NCBI RefSeq assembly: GCF_014196425.1
Contig: NZ_JACIDR010000003.1
Span: 124,001 to 188,000, forward strand
Direction: 5' to 3'
Origin: Hansschlegelia beijingensis
GTDB lineage: Bacteria > Pseudomonadota > Alphaproteobacteria > Rhizobiales > Methylopilaceae
Length of the DNA: 64,000 bases
Numbering within the stretch: position 1 is the stretch's first letter; each line of letters starts with the position of its first letter. Below, one piece after another: positions 9,945-21,422 of the stretch. The notes beneath the pieces are model-generated. The model saw only the letters and a program-made list of their open reading frames with translations, ran no database searches and was not told where the DNA came from. Position numbers and translations under genes: made by a program.

Positions 9945-9992
9945 GGCGCGAGGGCGCTCGATAAGGCTTGTCGCGGATCGACCTCCGACCGC

Positions 9993-11096
9993 GTGCTCCC
10001 CAGAGACTACAGTTTGGCCGTCGCCGCAGAAACCCGTCCCGATCCCGCCGCGCTGCTCGCCTGGTACGATCGCCATCGCCGGCGGCTGCCCTGGCGGGCC
10101 GAGCCCGGCGAGCGCGCCGACCCGTACCGGGTCTGGCTGTCGGAGATCATGCTCCAGCAGACCACCGTGAAGGCCGCCGGGCCCTATTTCCTGCGCTTCC
10201 TGGAGCGGTTTCCGGATGTCGGGTCGCTCGCCGCCGCGCCGCTCGCCGACGCGCTGCGGCTCTGGGCGGGCCTCGGCTACTATTCGCGCGCGCGCAACCT
10301 GCACGCCTGCGCGCAGGCGGTGGCGGCGCGCCACGGCGGGCGTTTCCCGGCTTGCGAAGCCGAACTGCTCGCTCTGCCGGGGGTCGGCCCCTACACGGCG
10401 GCCGCGATCGCCGCGATCGCTTTCGACCTGCCTGCGATCGTGGTCGACGGCAATGTCGAGCGGGTGGTGACGCGGCTGTTCGCGCTCGAGACGCCGCTGC
10501 CGGCGGCCAAGCCGGAGATCAGGCGGCTCGCCGGCCTCATCGCCCCGGAGGCGAGGCCGGGCGATTTCGCGCAGGCCATGATGGACCTCGGCGCCACCAT
10601 CTGCACGCCGCGCCGTCCGGCGTGCGCGCTGTGTCCCTGGAGCGAGCCCTGCGCGGCGCGTCGCGCCGGCACGCAGGAGACCTTTCCGCGAAAGGCGCCG
10701 AAGGCCGAGCGGCCGACCCGGCGCGGCGTCGCCTTCTGGGTCGAGCGGCCGGACGGCGCGGCGCTGCTGCGCAGCCGCGCCCCGAAGGGCCTGCTCGGCG
10801 GCATGACCGAAACGCCGACCGGCCGCTGGGCCGCCGACGTCGACCTGACGCTGCCCGTCTCGGCGCTCGCCGCCGAGGCGCCGCTGGCGGCCGAGTGGCG
10901 GCGCACGCCCGGGCTCGTCACCCATGTCTTCAGCCATTTCGCGCTGGAGCTCGCGGTGCTGGCCGCCCGGGTGCCGGCCGGCACGCCGGCGCCGGCGGGC
11001 GCGCGCTGGGTGGCGGCCGCGGAACTGGCGAACGAGGCGCTGCCTTCGGTGTTCCGCAAGGTGGCGGCGCATGCGGGCGCGGGCCGCAGGAGCTGA
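9993..11096 (+). CDS. mutY: A/G-specific adenine glycosylase MutY
   Basis: Base-excision repair enzyme that removes adenine opposite 8-oxoguanine. Visible features are the helix with SEIMLQQTTVKAA (catalytic Glu), the helix-hairpin-helix LPGVGPYTAAAI followed by the catalytic aspartate in VVDGNVERV, and the 4Fe-4S loop C-x6-C-x2-C-x5-C (CTPRRPACALCPWSEPC). A C-terminal NUDIX-like 8-oxoG recognition domain follows (about 230-365). The start is uncertain: GTG 9993 is used here and TTG 10014 is an alternative. The frame is open much further upstream but without homology. It is followed by the MFS gene 2 bases later. Confidence 0.93.
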   Translation: MLPRDYSLAVAAETRPDPAALLAWYDRHRRRLPWRAEPGERADPYRVWLSEIMLQQTTVKAAGPYFLRFLERFPDVGSLAAAPLADALRLWAGLGYYSRARNLHACAQAVAARHGGRFPACEAELLALPGVGPYTAAAIAAIAFDLPAIVVDGNVERVVTRLFALETPLPAAKPEIRRLAGLIAPEARPGDFAQAMMDLGATICTPRRPACALCPWSEPCAARRAGTQETFPRKAPKAERPTRRGVAFWVERPDGAALLRSRAPKGLLGGMTETPTGRWAADVDLTLPVSALAAEAPLAAEWRRTPGLVTHVFSHFALELAVLAARVPAGTPAPAGARWVAAAELANEALPSVFRKVAAHAGAGRRS

Positions 11097-11098
11097 AC

Positions 11099-14127
<3,029 letters not shown>

Positions 14128-14196
14128 GCGGCCGGGGCGACGGGAGCTCTCAGCCCGCGATCATCGCCGATTCGAGCCGTCCTGTCCGCCGCCTGC

Positions 14197-14628
14197 TCAC
14201 TTCGGCAGGCGCGCGCGTCCGTCGGCGTCCAGCGGAAAGCCGGGATTGCAGGCGATCTCCCAGAGGTGACCGTCCGGGTCCGCCACATAGCCCACATAGC
14301 CGCCCCAGCCGGTCTTCTCCGCCGGCTTCACCAGCCGGCCGCCGGCGGCCACCATCCGGACGATCGCCTTGTCGACCGCCGCGGAGGAGGGGAGGTTCCA
14401 GGCGAGCGCCTGCGGGCGGAAGCCCTCGCCCGCCTCGTCCAGGCCGGCGTCGGAGGCGAGCGCCGCGCGGCCATAGAGCGACAGGATCGCGCCGCCGACG
14501 TCGAAGAACGACACGTCGTCGGTGCTGGCGGCGGAGCGCTTCAGCCCCAGGGCCTCGTAAAAGGCGGTGGAACGTCCGAGATCCTCGACGCCCAAGGTGA
14601 CGAGAGACAGACGCAACGGCCCCGGCAT
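14197..14628 (-). CDS. VOC family (glyoxalase-like) protein
   Basis: Vicinal oxygen chelate fold protein, 143 residues, with two beta-alpha-beta-beta-beta modules. It has LVTLGVEDLGRSTAFYEALG at the start and GYVGYVADPDGHLWEIACNP at the end, the latter holding the usual C-terminal metal-ligand glutamate (WEIA). The start at 14628 has AAAGG upstream; an upstream in-frame ATG (14703) is rejected. The reaction cannot be assigned. Confidence 0.85.
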   Translation of the reverse strand: MPGPLRLSLVTLGVEDLGRSTAFYEALGLKRSAASTDDVSFFDVGGAILSLYGRAALASDAGLDEAGEGFRPQALAWNLPSSAAVDKAIVRMVAAGGRLVKPAEKTGWGGYVGYVADPDGHLWEIACNPGFPLDADGRARLPK

Positions 14629-14704
14629 GGCTGACCTTTCGAACGGAAGGGGCGCCGAATAGGGCCGCTCATCATGGCGAAATTGCCGAGGCGCCGGCGG
14701 CATA

Positions 14705-15832
14705 TCAGAACAGCGACAGCTGCGCGCCGCCGCCTGCGCGCCGTTCCCGCTCGGGCGGCACGAACAGGTCCGTCCTCAGCTTCAGATGCCGGCGATCGAG
14801 ACCGAGCCGGCGCGCCGCGATCTCGAAGCGGCGCCCGATGGTCCAGGCGACCACGCCTTCGCCCGTCTGGCGCTTGCCGAACGCGGCGTCATAGAGCTTG
14901 CCGCCGCGCGTCTCGCGGACGAGCGAGAGGATCCGGCGCATCTTGGCCGGGTGGCGCTCCAGCAGCCATTCGGCGAACAGGTCCTTGATCTCGTGCGGCA
15001 GCCTGAGCAGCACGTAGCCGGCCTCCTCCGCGCCCGCCGCCGCGGCGGATTCGAGCAGCCGGTCGATCTCATGATCGTTGAGCGCGGGAATGATGGGCGC
15101 GGTCAGAACCGCGACCGGCACGCCGGCCTCCTTCAGCGCCGCCATGGCGGCGAGCCGCCGCGACGGGCTCGACGCGCGCGGCTCCATCTGGCGGGCGAGC
15201 GTGGCGTCGAGCGTGGTCAGCGAGATCGCCACCTTGGCGAGGCCCTGCGCGGCCATGCGCGACAGGATGTCGAGGTCGCGCAGCACCAAAGCCGATTTGG
15301 TGACGATGCCGACCGGGTGGCGGGTCTCCTCCAGCACCTCGAGGATCTTGCGGGTCAGCCGGTAGGTCTTCTCGATCGGCTGGTAGGGGTCGGTGTTGGT
15401 GCCGAGCGCCATGGTGCGCGGCTTGTAGGAGGGCGCGGCCAGCTCGCGCCGCAGCAGCTCCGCGACGTTCGGCTTGGCGGTCAGCCTGGTTTCGAAATCG
15501 AGCCCGGGCGACAGGCCGAGATAGGCGTGGCTCGGCCGCGCGAAGCAGTAGATGCAGCCATGCTCGCAGCCGCGATAGGCGTTGATCGAGCGATCGAACC
15601 CGATGTCCGGCGAGTCGTTGCGGGTGATCGCGGTGCGCGCCGTCTCGAGCGCGACCTCGGTGCGGAACGGCGGCAGCTCGGCCGCGCTGTCCCAGCCGTC
15701 ATCCTCCTCGACGCGCTCGAGCGGCTCGAACCGGCCGCTGGCGTTGCTGGCCGCGCCGCGGCCGCGCCGCCGCCGTTCGTCGGGAAGCGAGGGCTCAACG
15801 GAGGAAGGGAGGCGGAGCGCGGGATGTGCCAT
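14705..15832 (-). CDS. PA0069-family radical SAM protein, likely SOS-controlled
   Basis: Radical S-adenosylmethionine enzyme of the PA0069/Rv2578c family, related at domain level to spore photoproduct lyase-like proteins. The 4Fe-4S motif C-x3-C-x2-C is in RGCEHGCIYCFARP. The protein is 375 residues when started at ATG 15832. The promoter lies right against this start and its -35 is covered by a consensus alphaproteobacterial LexA box, so DNA-damage induction is inferred. The transcript would be essentially leaderless. The substrate is unknown; a DNA-repair role is suggested only by the SOS box and the family's link to photoproduct lyase. Confidence 0.88.
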   Translation of the reverse strand: MAHPALRLPSSVEPSLPDERRRRGRGAASNASGRFEPLERVEEDDGWDSAAELPPFRTEVALETARTAITRNDSPDIGFDRSINAYRGCEHGCIYCFARPSHAYLGLSPGLDFETRLTAKPNVAELLRRELAAPSYKPRTMALGTNTDPYQPIEKTYRLTRKILEVLEETRHPVGIVTKSALVLRDLDILSRMAAQGLAKVAISLTTLDATLARQMEPRASSPSRRLAAMAALKEAGVPVAVLTAPIIPALNDHEIDRLLESAAAAGAEEAGYVLLRLPHEIKDLFAEWLLERHPAKMRRILSLVRETRGGKLYDAAFGKRQTGEGVVAWTIGRRFEIAARRLGLDRRHLKLRTDLFVPPERERRAGGGAQLSLF

Positions 15833-15838
15833 AGCGCG

Positions 15839-15871
15839 ACAGTAAACATCTGTTCGGAACAAATCAAGAAC
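15839..15871 (-). promoter_or_regulatory. SOS (LexA) box overlapping a promoter, upstream of the radical SAM gene
   Basis: On the minus strand, GTTC-N7-GTTC (15871-15857) is the alphaproteobacterial LexA consensus. It overlaps a -35 TTGATT (15867-15862), which is followed by 17 bases and a -10 TACTGT (15844-15839). Six bases then separate the -10 from the ATG at 15832. LexA bound here would block RNA polymerase. The divergent glycosyltransferase begins about 85 bases away. Confidence 0.75.
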
Positions 15872-15955
15872 ATCGTCCCGTTCCCGACCGGCGGGCCCGC
15901 TTTCCGCTCGAATCTCACCGGACACAACGTTTTCGGCGTGCTAGAGATCCCCTTC

Positions 15956-16639
15956 ATGCTCAGCGTGTTGATCCCGACCTGTAACCACGAGCGCGCGCTC
16001 GTCCCGACCCTCTCGACGCTCGTCCCGGGGGCGGCGGACGGCCTGGTGCGGGACGTGACGATCGTCGACGGCGGCTCCACGGACGCGACGCCCGAGGTCG
16101 CCGACCTCGCCGGCTGCCACTTCGTCCGCGGGGGCGGCCTGAGGGGCGACCGGCTCGACGAGGCCGCTCGCGCCGCCAAGGGTCCCTGGCTGCTGTTTCT
16201 CGAGCCCGGCGTCGCGCTCGACGAAGGCTGGCAGCGCGAGGTGCGCTCGCTGCTCGACGCGCTCGAGCGGCAGGGTTCGGCCGATCGGCGGGCGGCGGTC
16301 TTCCGCTATGGCCTCGACGGCTTCGGCGGCAAGGTCCGGCTGGCGGAGATGCTCGCCGATGTAGCCGGGCTGCTGACGGGGCTGCCGCGGACCGAGCAGG
16401 GCCTGCTGATCCACAAGCGCTTCTATGAAAAGCTCGGCGGCTACCGGCCTCTGCCGGCGATGGAGGACGCCGATCTCATCCGCCGCATCGGCCGGCGGCG
16501 GATCGTGGCGCTCCGCGCCCGGGCGCTTGCGCCGACGGGCCAGCCCACAGGGGCGGGCGGGGGCGCCCGGGCGGCGTTGCGCGCGGGATTGCTGATGCTG
16601 CGCGTTCCGCCCCATCTGGTGGCGAGACTTTACGGCTGA
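15956..16639 (+). CDS. Family 2 glycosyltransferase
   Basis: GT-A fold glycosyltransferase, 227 residues. The start SVLIPTCNHERAL is the family 2 nucleotide-sugar entry motif, and IVDGGSTDATPEVA is the usual VDDGSTD-type motif. The second acidic motif (MEDADLIRRIG) is present near residue 180. No membrane helix is obvious. The ATG at 15956 starts precisely on the domain. It is divergent from the SOS-controlled radical SAM gene and has no sugar-operon neighbours, so its product is unknown. Confidence 0.85.
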   Translation: MLSVLIPTCNHERALVPTLSTLVPGAADGLVRDVTIVDGGSTDATPEVADLAGCHFVRGGGLRGDRLDEAARAAKGPWLLFLEPGVALDEGWQREVRSLLDALERQGSADRRAAVFRYGLDGFGGKVRLAEMLADVAGLLTGLPRTEQGLLIHKRFYEKLGGYRPLPAMEDADLIRRIGRRRIVALRARALAPTGQPTGAGGGARAALRAGLLMLRVPPHLVARLYG

Positions 16640-16706
16640 TCGCGGATCAGGACGCCGCCGGGGCCGGTTTTCGCGGGCGTCCAAAAGGTCGTGAGCCTGG
16701 CCCAGG

Positions 16707-16734
16707 TTGCTTTTCCGGCTCAAACGCCTAAATA
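16707..16734 (+). promoter_or_regulatory. Putative promoter for rpsU
   Basis: TTGCTT (16707-16712), 16 bases, then TAAATA (16729-16734) resembles a sigma-70 promoter. It would give a leader of about 90 bases containing a small hairpin (CGCCCG/CGGGCG around 16774-16791) before rpsU. This is a motif match only. Confidence 0.4.
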
Positions 16735-16833
16735 AGCGGCCGCTCAAGTGAAATAGTCAGCGCCTCCGCGTCCGCCCGCGTGGTCGGGCGCCTGGCGTCG
16801 TTCCGATTTCAAATCCTAACGATTGGAGACGTT

Positions 16834-17112
16834 TTGCTAGTCGTCGTTCGAGAAAACAACGTTGATCAGGCGCTCCGGGCCCTGAAGAGGAAGCTCCAGC
16901 GCGAAGGCGTCTTCCGCGAGATGCGCCGCCGTCGCGCCTATGAGAAGCCGTCGGAGCGGAAGAACCGCGAGAAGGGCGAAGCCGTCCGCCGCGCCCGCAA
17001 GGCCGCCCGCAAGGCCGCCCAGCGCGAAGGCCTGCTGCCGATGCCGAAGAAGAAGCCGATGCCGGCGCGTCCGGGCCGGCCTGCGGCCGCCGGGACCGGC
17101 TCCGCGGGCTGA
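16834..17112 (+). CDS. rpsU: 30S ribosomal protein S21
   Basis: Small-subunit protein bS21, 92 residues. The conserved core [18 protein letters not shown] followed by [16 protein letters not shown] is present. The start is a TTG at 16834 with GGAG 5 bases upstream; an upstream ATG frame does not match the family. The C-terminal 25 residues ([13 protein letters not shown]...) form a basic, proline-rich extension seen in many alphaproteobacterial S21 proteins. Its end is 3 bases from the convergent barstar gene. Confidence 0.93.
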   Translation: MLVVVRENNVDQALRALKRKLQREGVFREMRRRRAYEKPSERKNREKGEAVRRARKAARKAAQREGLLPMPKKKPMPARPGRPAAAGTGSAG

Positions 17113-17115
17113 GCT

Positions 17116-17502
17116 TCAGCCGGGAAGGAGCCGCGCGATTCGCTCGCGCGCCGCTTCCGGAAACACGACCTCGAGATGACGCGGACCTCCGGCGCTCCAC
17201 GAGCGCACCGCGTCTCTCAGGATCGACAGGTAGCGCTGCAGATCCTCCTCGGGCAGCCGCGGAAGCGCCTCGTGGACGAGCACGATCGTGCGGTCGCTCA
17301 TCCAGCTGAAATCGCGCAGCGCCTCGAACAGCGCGTCCCAGTCGGTCGGCGCGTCCTCGGGGAACCAGAGCTCGCCCCGAAAGGCGGCGAACAGCTCCTC
17401 CTTGCGCGTCAGGTCCGCAGGCACCCGCCAGTAGAACGATTTGCCGTTGATCCGGCCCGAGAGGTCGGCGGCGTATCTGAAGCCCTGTGCGGAATACCCC
17501 AC
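17116..17502 (-). CDS. Barstar-family protein
   Basis: Barstar-like fold (ribonuclease-inhibitor family), 128 residues. The motif INGKSFYWRVPADL at the N-terminus and APTDWDALFEALRDFSW, with the barstar-type WDAL helix, support it. Start GTG 17502 has GAGAGG upstream. No barnase-like ribonuclease is seen nearby, so it is an orphan; such orphans are common in proteobacteria and their partner is unknown. The gene is downstream of moaB by 13 bases' gap and is probably co-transcribed. Confidence 0.75.
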   Translation of the reverse strand: MGYSAQGFRYAADLSGRINGKSFYWRVPADLTRKEELFAAFRGELWFPEDAPTDWDALFEALRDFSWMSDRTIVLVHEALPRLPEEDLQRYLSILRDAVRSWSAGGPRHLEVVFPEAARERIARLLPG

Positions 17503-17515
17503 CGGCCTCTCTCCG

Positions 17516-18076
17516 TCAGGGCGCGGCGCGCAGCTTGCCGCGCTTCAGGTGCTCGTCGAGCCGCGGCAGGATCTCGACGAAGTTGCAGGGCTTGTGCCGG
17601 TAGTCGAGCTGCGCCTTGAGCACGCCGTCCCAGGCGTCCCGGCAGGCCCCGGTGGAGCCCGGAAGCACGAACACGAAGGTCTTGCCCGCAACGCCGGCGG
17701 TCGCGCGCGACTGCAGGGTCGAGGTGCCGATCGTGCCGTTCGAATAGGCGTGAAACAGGTTCGAGAAGCCGTCCATGCGCTTCTCGAACATCGGCTCGAG
17801 CGCGTCGGGGCTCACGTCGCGGCCCGTGAAGCCGGTTCCGCCGGTCGTGAGCACGACGTCGGTGGCCGGGTCCGCCACATAGCCGCCGACCGCGGCGCGC
17901 AGCGCCTCACGGTCGTCGCGCACGATGGCGCGGCCCGAGACCCTGTGGCCCGCATCCTCGATGCGCGCCGCGAGCGCGTCGCCGGACTTGTCCTCGGCGG
18001 CGCTGCGGGTGTCCGAGACGGTGACGATCGCGATCCCGAGCGGGACGAACGGTCGGCTTTCGTCAATGCGCGACAC
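17516..18076 (-). CDS. moaB: Molybdenum cofactor biosynthesis protein MoaB
   Basis: MoaB/Mog-family molybdopterin-binding protein, 186 residues, which adenylylates molybdopterin in bacteria that use MoaB for that step. Motifs are VTVSDTRSAAEDKSGDALA at the start, VLTTGGTGFTGRDVSPDAL in the middle and FVFVLPGSTGACRDAWDGVL near the end. Start GTG 18076 is preceded by GGAGGA. The cofactor would be needed by the molybdopterin oxidoreductase at 26.3 kb, although the two genes are not linked in one operon. Confidence 0.93.
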   Translation of the reverse strand: MSRIDESRPFVPLGIAIVTVSDTRSAAEDKSGDALAARIEDAGHRVSGRAIVRDDREALRAAVGGYVADPATDVVLTTGGTGFTGRDVSPDALEPMFEKRMDGFSNLFHAYSNGTIGTSTLQSRATAGVAGKTFVFVLPGSTGACRDAWDGVLKAQLDYRHKPCNFVEILPRLDEHLKRGKLRAAP

Positions 18077-18287
18077 GGCGTTTTCCTCCCAGCCGGGGTG
18101 GCGCTATCATACCTCACGGCTCCACGCGAAGGCGCCTGCGCCCTGCTCGCGGCTTCGTGACCCCGGCGGCTTGCAGCGCCCAGCCGGGGCGACCATTTTT
18201 TCCACGACGGACCGCCCCGAGCCAGAGCCGCATGTCGTTCTTCACCGATCAATCTCCGGCTGGCGCCGCGCCCGGGCGGGCCGGCTG

Positions 18288-19361
18288 ATGGGCGCGCGGG
18301 CCGCAAAGGCGGTCGACTGGGCCTCGCGCGCCAGCCGCATCGCGCTCGCGGCGTCGCTCGCGGTCGTCGCGGTCGGCGCCGCTTCCGATTTCGGCTTCAC
18401 GGTTCCGCTCGAGGTGGCGATCCAGCGCGGGCTCGGCGAGGTCGCGACCCCGGAGGCGCTCGACGGCAAGGCGCGCGCGGCGCTCGACGCCGACGATATT
18501 CCGCTCGCCCGCGGCCTGGCCGATCTCGGCGCGGAGCTCGGCCGCCCCTTGCCGGCGGAGACGCTGGCGCGGCTCGCGGCCGCCGAGGCGCCGGGCGCGA
18601 CCGCGTGGCGGAACGCGCGCGGCTTCGCGCACGGCTTTGCGACGGGCGACGCGACGGGCTCGGCGGCGCTCGCCGGCGCGCTGGCGTCCGACCTCACCGT
18701 GGTCGGCGACGTGCGGGATCTCGCCCGCGAGGGCGGCAGGCTCGCCCGCGGCGAGGAGCACAGCGACCTGATCCTGGGGCTTGCGGCGGCGGGCGTCGCA
18801 GTGACGGCCGCTAGCTACGCCACGCTGGGCGCGGCCGCGCCGGCGCGCTTCGGCGTCTCGGTCCTGAAGGCCGCAAGGCGCGCCGGCACGATGACCGCGG
18901 AGTTCGCGGCCGACCTGGGTCGTCGCCTGGCGAAGGCCGGCGAGGCAAGCGCGGACGCCGCGGCCCGCCGCACGGGCGCGATCGAGGCGCGCGCGGGAGC
19001 GGCCGCCACCGAGGCCGGCGGCGCCGCGGCGCTGAGAACGCTGTCGGGCGCGGCCTCGGAGCTCAAGGCGGTCGGCGGCGCGGTCGGGGCGGGGGAGACC
19101 GTGCGGCTGATGAAATATGTCCGCAATGTCGACGAACTGCCCGAGCTCCGGCGCTTCACCACCCGGTTCGGGGCCCGCAGCCGCGCGGTGGCGGAGCTCA
19201 CCGGAAAAGCCAGCCTGCGCGTGTTCCGCACCTCGATCCGGGTCGGCGAGATGCTGCTGCGCCACCTGTGGGCCGTGCTGATGTGGTTCGGCGGCCTGGT
19301 TCTCGGCTCGCTGTCCAGGCTTGTCTGGCGCGGCGTGCGGTTCGCCGCGCTGCGGATCTAG
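18288..19361 (+). CDS. Hypothetical membrane protein
   Basis: I do not recognise this family. The protein has 357 residues: an N-terminal membrane segment (about 17-38, IALAASLAVVAVGAAS), a long Ala/Gly/Arg-rich middle with a hydrophobic patch around 165-190, and a strong C-terminal membrane segment (LWAVLMWFGGLVLGSL). It begins at ATG 18288, which overlaps the stop of a possible 18-codon frame at 18232 (TGATG). Its 3' end overlaps the convergent MBL gene by 4 bases. Confidence 0.65.
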   Translation: MGARAAKAVDWASRASRIALAASLAVVAVGAASDFGFTVPLEVAIQRGLGEVATPEALDGKARAALDADDIPLARGLADLGAELGRPLPAETLARLAAAEAPGATAWRNARGFAHGFATGDATGSAALAGALASDLTVVGDVRDLAREGGRLARGEEHSDLILGLAAAGVAVTAASYATLGAAAPARFGVSVLKAARRAGTMTAEFAADLGRRLAKAGEASADAAARRTGAIEARAGAAATEAGGAAALRTLSGAASELKAVGGAVGAGETVRLMKYVRNVDELPELRRFTTRFGARSRAVAELTGKASLRVFRTSIRVGEMLLRHLWAVLMWFGGLVLGSLSRLVWRGVRFAALRI

Positions 19362-20260
19362 CTCGGCGGCAGATAGGCGCTGCGGTCCTCGGCCCGCGCC
19401 GGCGCGCCGACATAGCGGCCATGGGGCGGCACGGCGACCGCGCGGAACCGGTCGGCGAGCTCATGCAGCGCGGCGCGCATATGCGCGCCCGCCATCGCCT
19501 GGCCGTGGCCGGTCACCACCGTCTCCGGCTCCAGCGCCGCGAGCCGCCGCACCGAAGCCTCCGCTTCGTCCCAGTCCACCGTGAAATACATCGGCGGCCC
19601 GTGCATCTCGGGGTCCTGGGTCAGCGCCGCGCTGACGCTCTCCTGGCGGGTGGTCACGAAGGCGTCGCCGACGATCAGCGCGCGATCGCTCTCGCGCCAC
19701 AGCGAGATGTGCCCGACGCTGTGGCCGGGCGTGGCGATCCACCGCCAGCCCTTCATGCCCGGAACGGCGCCGTCGGGCGGCAGCGCCCGCAGCCTCGCGC
19801 CGACATTCACCGGATCGCGCGGATAGAAGCGCGACAGCGCCGCCATCGCGCCGCCGCCGACCGACGGGTCGCCGGGCGGGTAGGCGGCCGAGCCGTCCAG
19901 ATAGGGATGTTCGAGCGGATGGGCGTAGACCGGCGCGTCCCACTCCTCCGCCAGCGTCTCGAGCGCGCCGACATGGTCGAAATGGCCGTGGGTCAGCACG
20001 ATCGCGGCGGGCCGCGAGCCGCGCCCGAAGCGCTCCTCGGCCGCCGCCCTGATGAAGCCCGCGGAGCCCGTCAGCCCGGCGTCGACCAGCGCCCACTCGC
20101 GGTCGGCGGCGCCGCGGTAGCCCACGAACGCCACGTTCACGATGGCGAGGCGCCGATAGGCGATGTCGGGCGCGACCTCATGGGTCTTGTCGCCGCGCTC
20201 CGCGTCCCACTCGGGCGCGAACGCCCGATCCTCTTCGCTCAGGGGAATCTGCTCTGCCAT
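19358..20260 (-). CDS. MBL-fold metallohydrolase
   Basis: Metallo-beta-lactamase fold hydrolase, about 300 residues. Zinc ligands are visible in THGHFDHVG (H-x-H-x-D-H), TPGHSVGHISLW (His), GDAFVTTR (Asp) and VTGHGQAM (His). ATG 20260 is chosen over an upstream ATG (20293) because the domain begins shortly after. The substrate is unknown; this broad family includes lactonases, glyoxalase II-like enzymes and persulfide dioxygenases. Confidence 0.88.
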   Translation of the reverse strand: MAEQIPLSEEDRAFAPEWDAERGDKTHEVAPDIAYRRLAIVNVAFVGYRGAADREWALVDAGLTGSAGFIRAAAEERFGRGSRPAAIVLTHGHFDHVGALETLAEEWDAPVYAHPLEHPYLDGSAAYPPGDPSVGGGAMAALSRFYPRDPVNVGARLRALPPDGAVPGMKGWRWIATPGHSVGHISLWRESDRALIVGDAFVTTRQESVSAALTQDPEMHGPPMYFTVDWDEAEASVRRLAALEPETVVTGHGQAMAGAHMRAALHELADRFRAVAVPPHGRYVGAPARAEDRSAYLPPS

Positions 20261-20341
20261 GCCGGGCTCCGGAACCGCGCGGACCATCGGCATGTCCGCT
20301 CGTCCCGAACGGCCGGGCGCCGGCGATGTTCCCTGGCGGCG

Positions 20342-21241
20342 CTAGAGGCTGCGGGCCGCGAAGGTGTTGCACTGCTTCGGGTCGCCGCTCTGCAGCCCGG
20401 TGCGGAACCACTTCACGCGCTGGGCGGAGGAGCCGTGGGTGAAGCTGTCCGGCACGACCTCGCCGCCGGAGCGGCGCTGCAACGTGTCGTCGCCGATCTG
20501 GCTCGCGGCCTTGAGCGCGCCCTCGACGTCGCCCTGCTCGAGCACGTTGTGCTTCCTGTCCGCCCAATAGGCCCAGACGCCCGCGAAGCAGTCGGCCTGC
20601 AGTTCGATCCGGACCGAGATCGCGTTCGCGGCCTCCTGCGAGCCCGCCCGCTCGCGCGCGCTGTTGGCCTTGGCGAGAATCCCGAGCTCGTCCTGCACGT
20701 GATGGCCGATCTCGTGCGCGATCACATAGGCGCGGGCGAAATCGCCGGGGGCGCGGAACTGCCGTGACAATTCGTCGAAAAATTCGGTGTCGAGATAAAC
20801 CCGCTGGTCGCCAGGGCAGTAGAATGGGCCCATCGCGGATTGCGCGCGGCCGCAGGCCGACCGGGTCATTCCGCTGAACAGGGTGAGGCGCGGCTTGTTG
20901 TAGGTCGCGCCGGACTGCTTGAAGAGGTCGGTCCAGACGTCCTCGGTCTGCGCCAGCACGGCGCGCACGAAATCGCCCTGCTTCTGCTCTTCGGCCGAAA
21001 GCTCGCGCCGCTGGCCGGGCTGGCTCTGCTGCTCGTAGCCCGGGCCGCCGCCCTGAATGCCCTCGAGTCCGCTGAGGATCAGCCGGGGATCGACGCCGAG
21101 CGCCCAGGAGACGAGCCCGACGACGATCAGGCCGCCGATGCCGATGCCGCCCCCGCCGCCCGGAAAGCGGAAGCCGCCCCCGCCGCCCGAACCCCGAATG
21201 TCGTCCACATTCTCGCTGCGGCGAAAATCTTCCCAGCGCAT
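20342..21241 (-). CDS. Neutral zinc metallopeptidase (YpfJ family)
   Basis: Membrane-anchored zinc metallopeptidase, 299 residues. The N-terminus has the short motif MRWEDFRRSENVDD, a poly-glycine linker and one membrane helix (IGIGGLIVVGLVSWALGV). The catalytic motif is HEIGHHVQDELG, preceded by GPFYCPGDQRVYLDTEFF, both hallmarks of the YpfJ/putative neutral zinc metallopeptidase family. It is divergent from cydA. Substrate unknown. Confidence 0.92.
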   Translation of the reverse strand: MRWEDFRRSENVDDIRGSGGGGGFRFPGGGGGIGIGGLIVVGLVSWALGVDPRLILSGLEGIQGGGPGYEQQSQPGQRRELSAEEQKQGDFVRAVLAQTEDVWTDLFKQSGATYNKPRLTLFSGMTRSACGRAQSAMGPFYCPGDQRVYLDTEFFDELSRQFRAPGDFARAYVIAHEIGHHVQDELGILAKANSARERAGSQEAANAISVRIELQADCFAGVWAYWADRKHNVLEQGDVEGALKAASQIGDDTLQRRSGGEVVPDSFTHGSSAQRVKWFRTGLQSGDPKQCNTFAARSL

Positions 21242-21289
21242 CGACGTTCCTTCCCGGTCGCCCCGGCTTCAACATAGCGCGGCGGACCC

Positions 21290-21325
21290 GCGCGAGCAGT
21301 CGGACTTGCGCGAGCAGCCGGACTG
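21290..21325. repeat. Tandem 18-base repeat upstream of cydAB
   Basis: Two adjacent 18-base units (GCGCGAGCAGTCGGACTT at 21290 and GCGCGAGCAGCCGGACTG at 21308) differ at two positions. They lie about 100 bases upstream of cydA, in the gap to the divergent zinc peptidase gene, and could be a paired regulator site. Confidence 0.45.
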
Positions 21326-21422
21326 GGCGATCCGTCCACTATCGCCGGGGCGCGAGGCGGGCTTATAACGATTCAAGCGACGCGAAACGCGAACCGGGGG
21401 CAGCCCGGCGCCGGAGGGACCG

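Noticed and set aside
9342-9992. Upstream extension of the mutY frame
   Set aside because: The frame is open but runs antisense to dciA and has no MutY similarity; homology begins at about residue 10 after the GTG at 9993.
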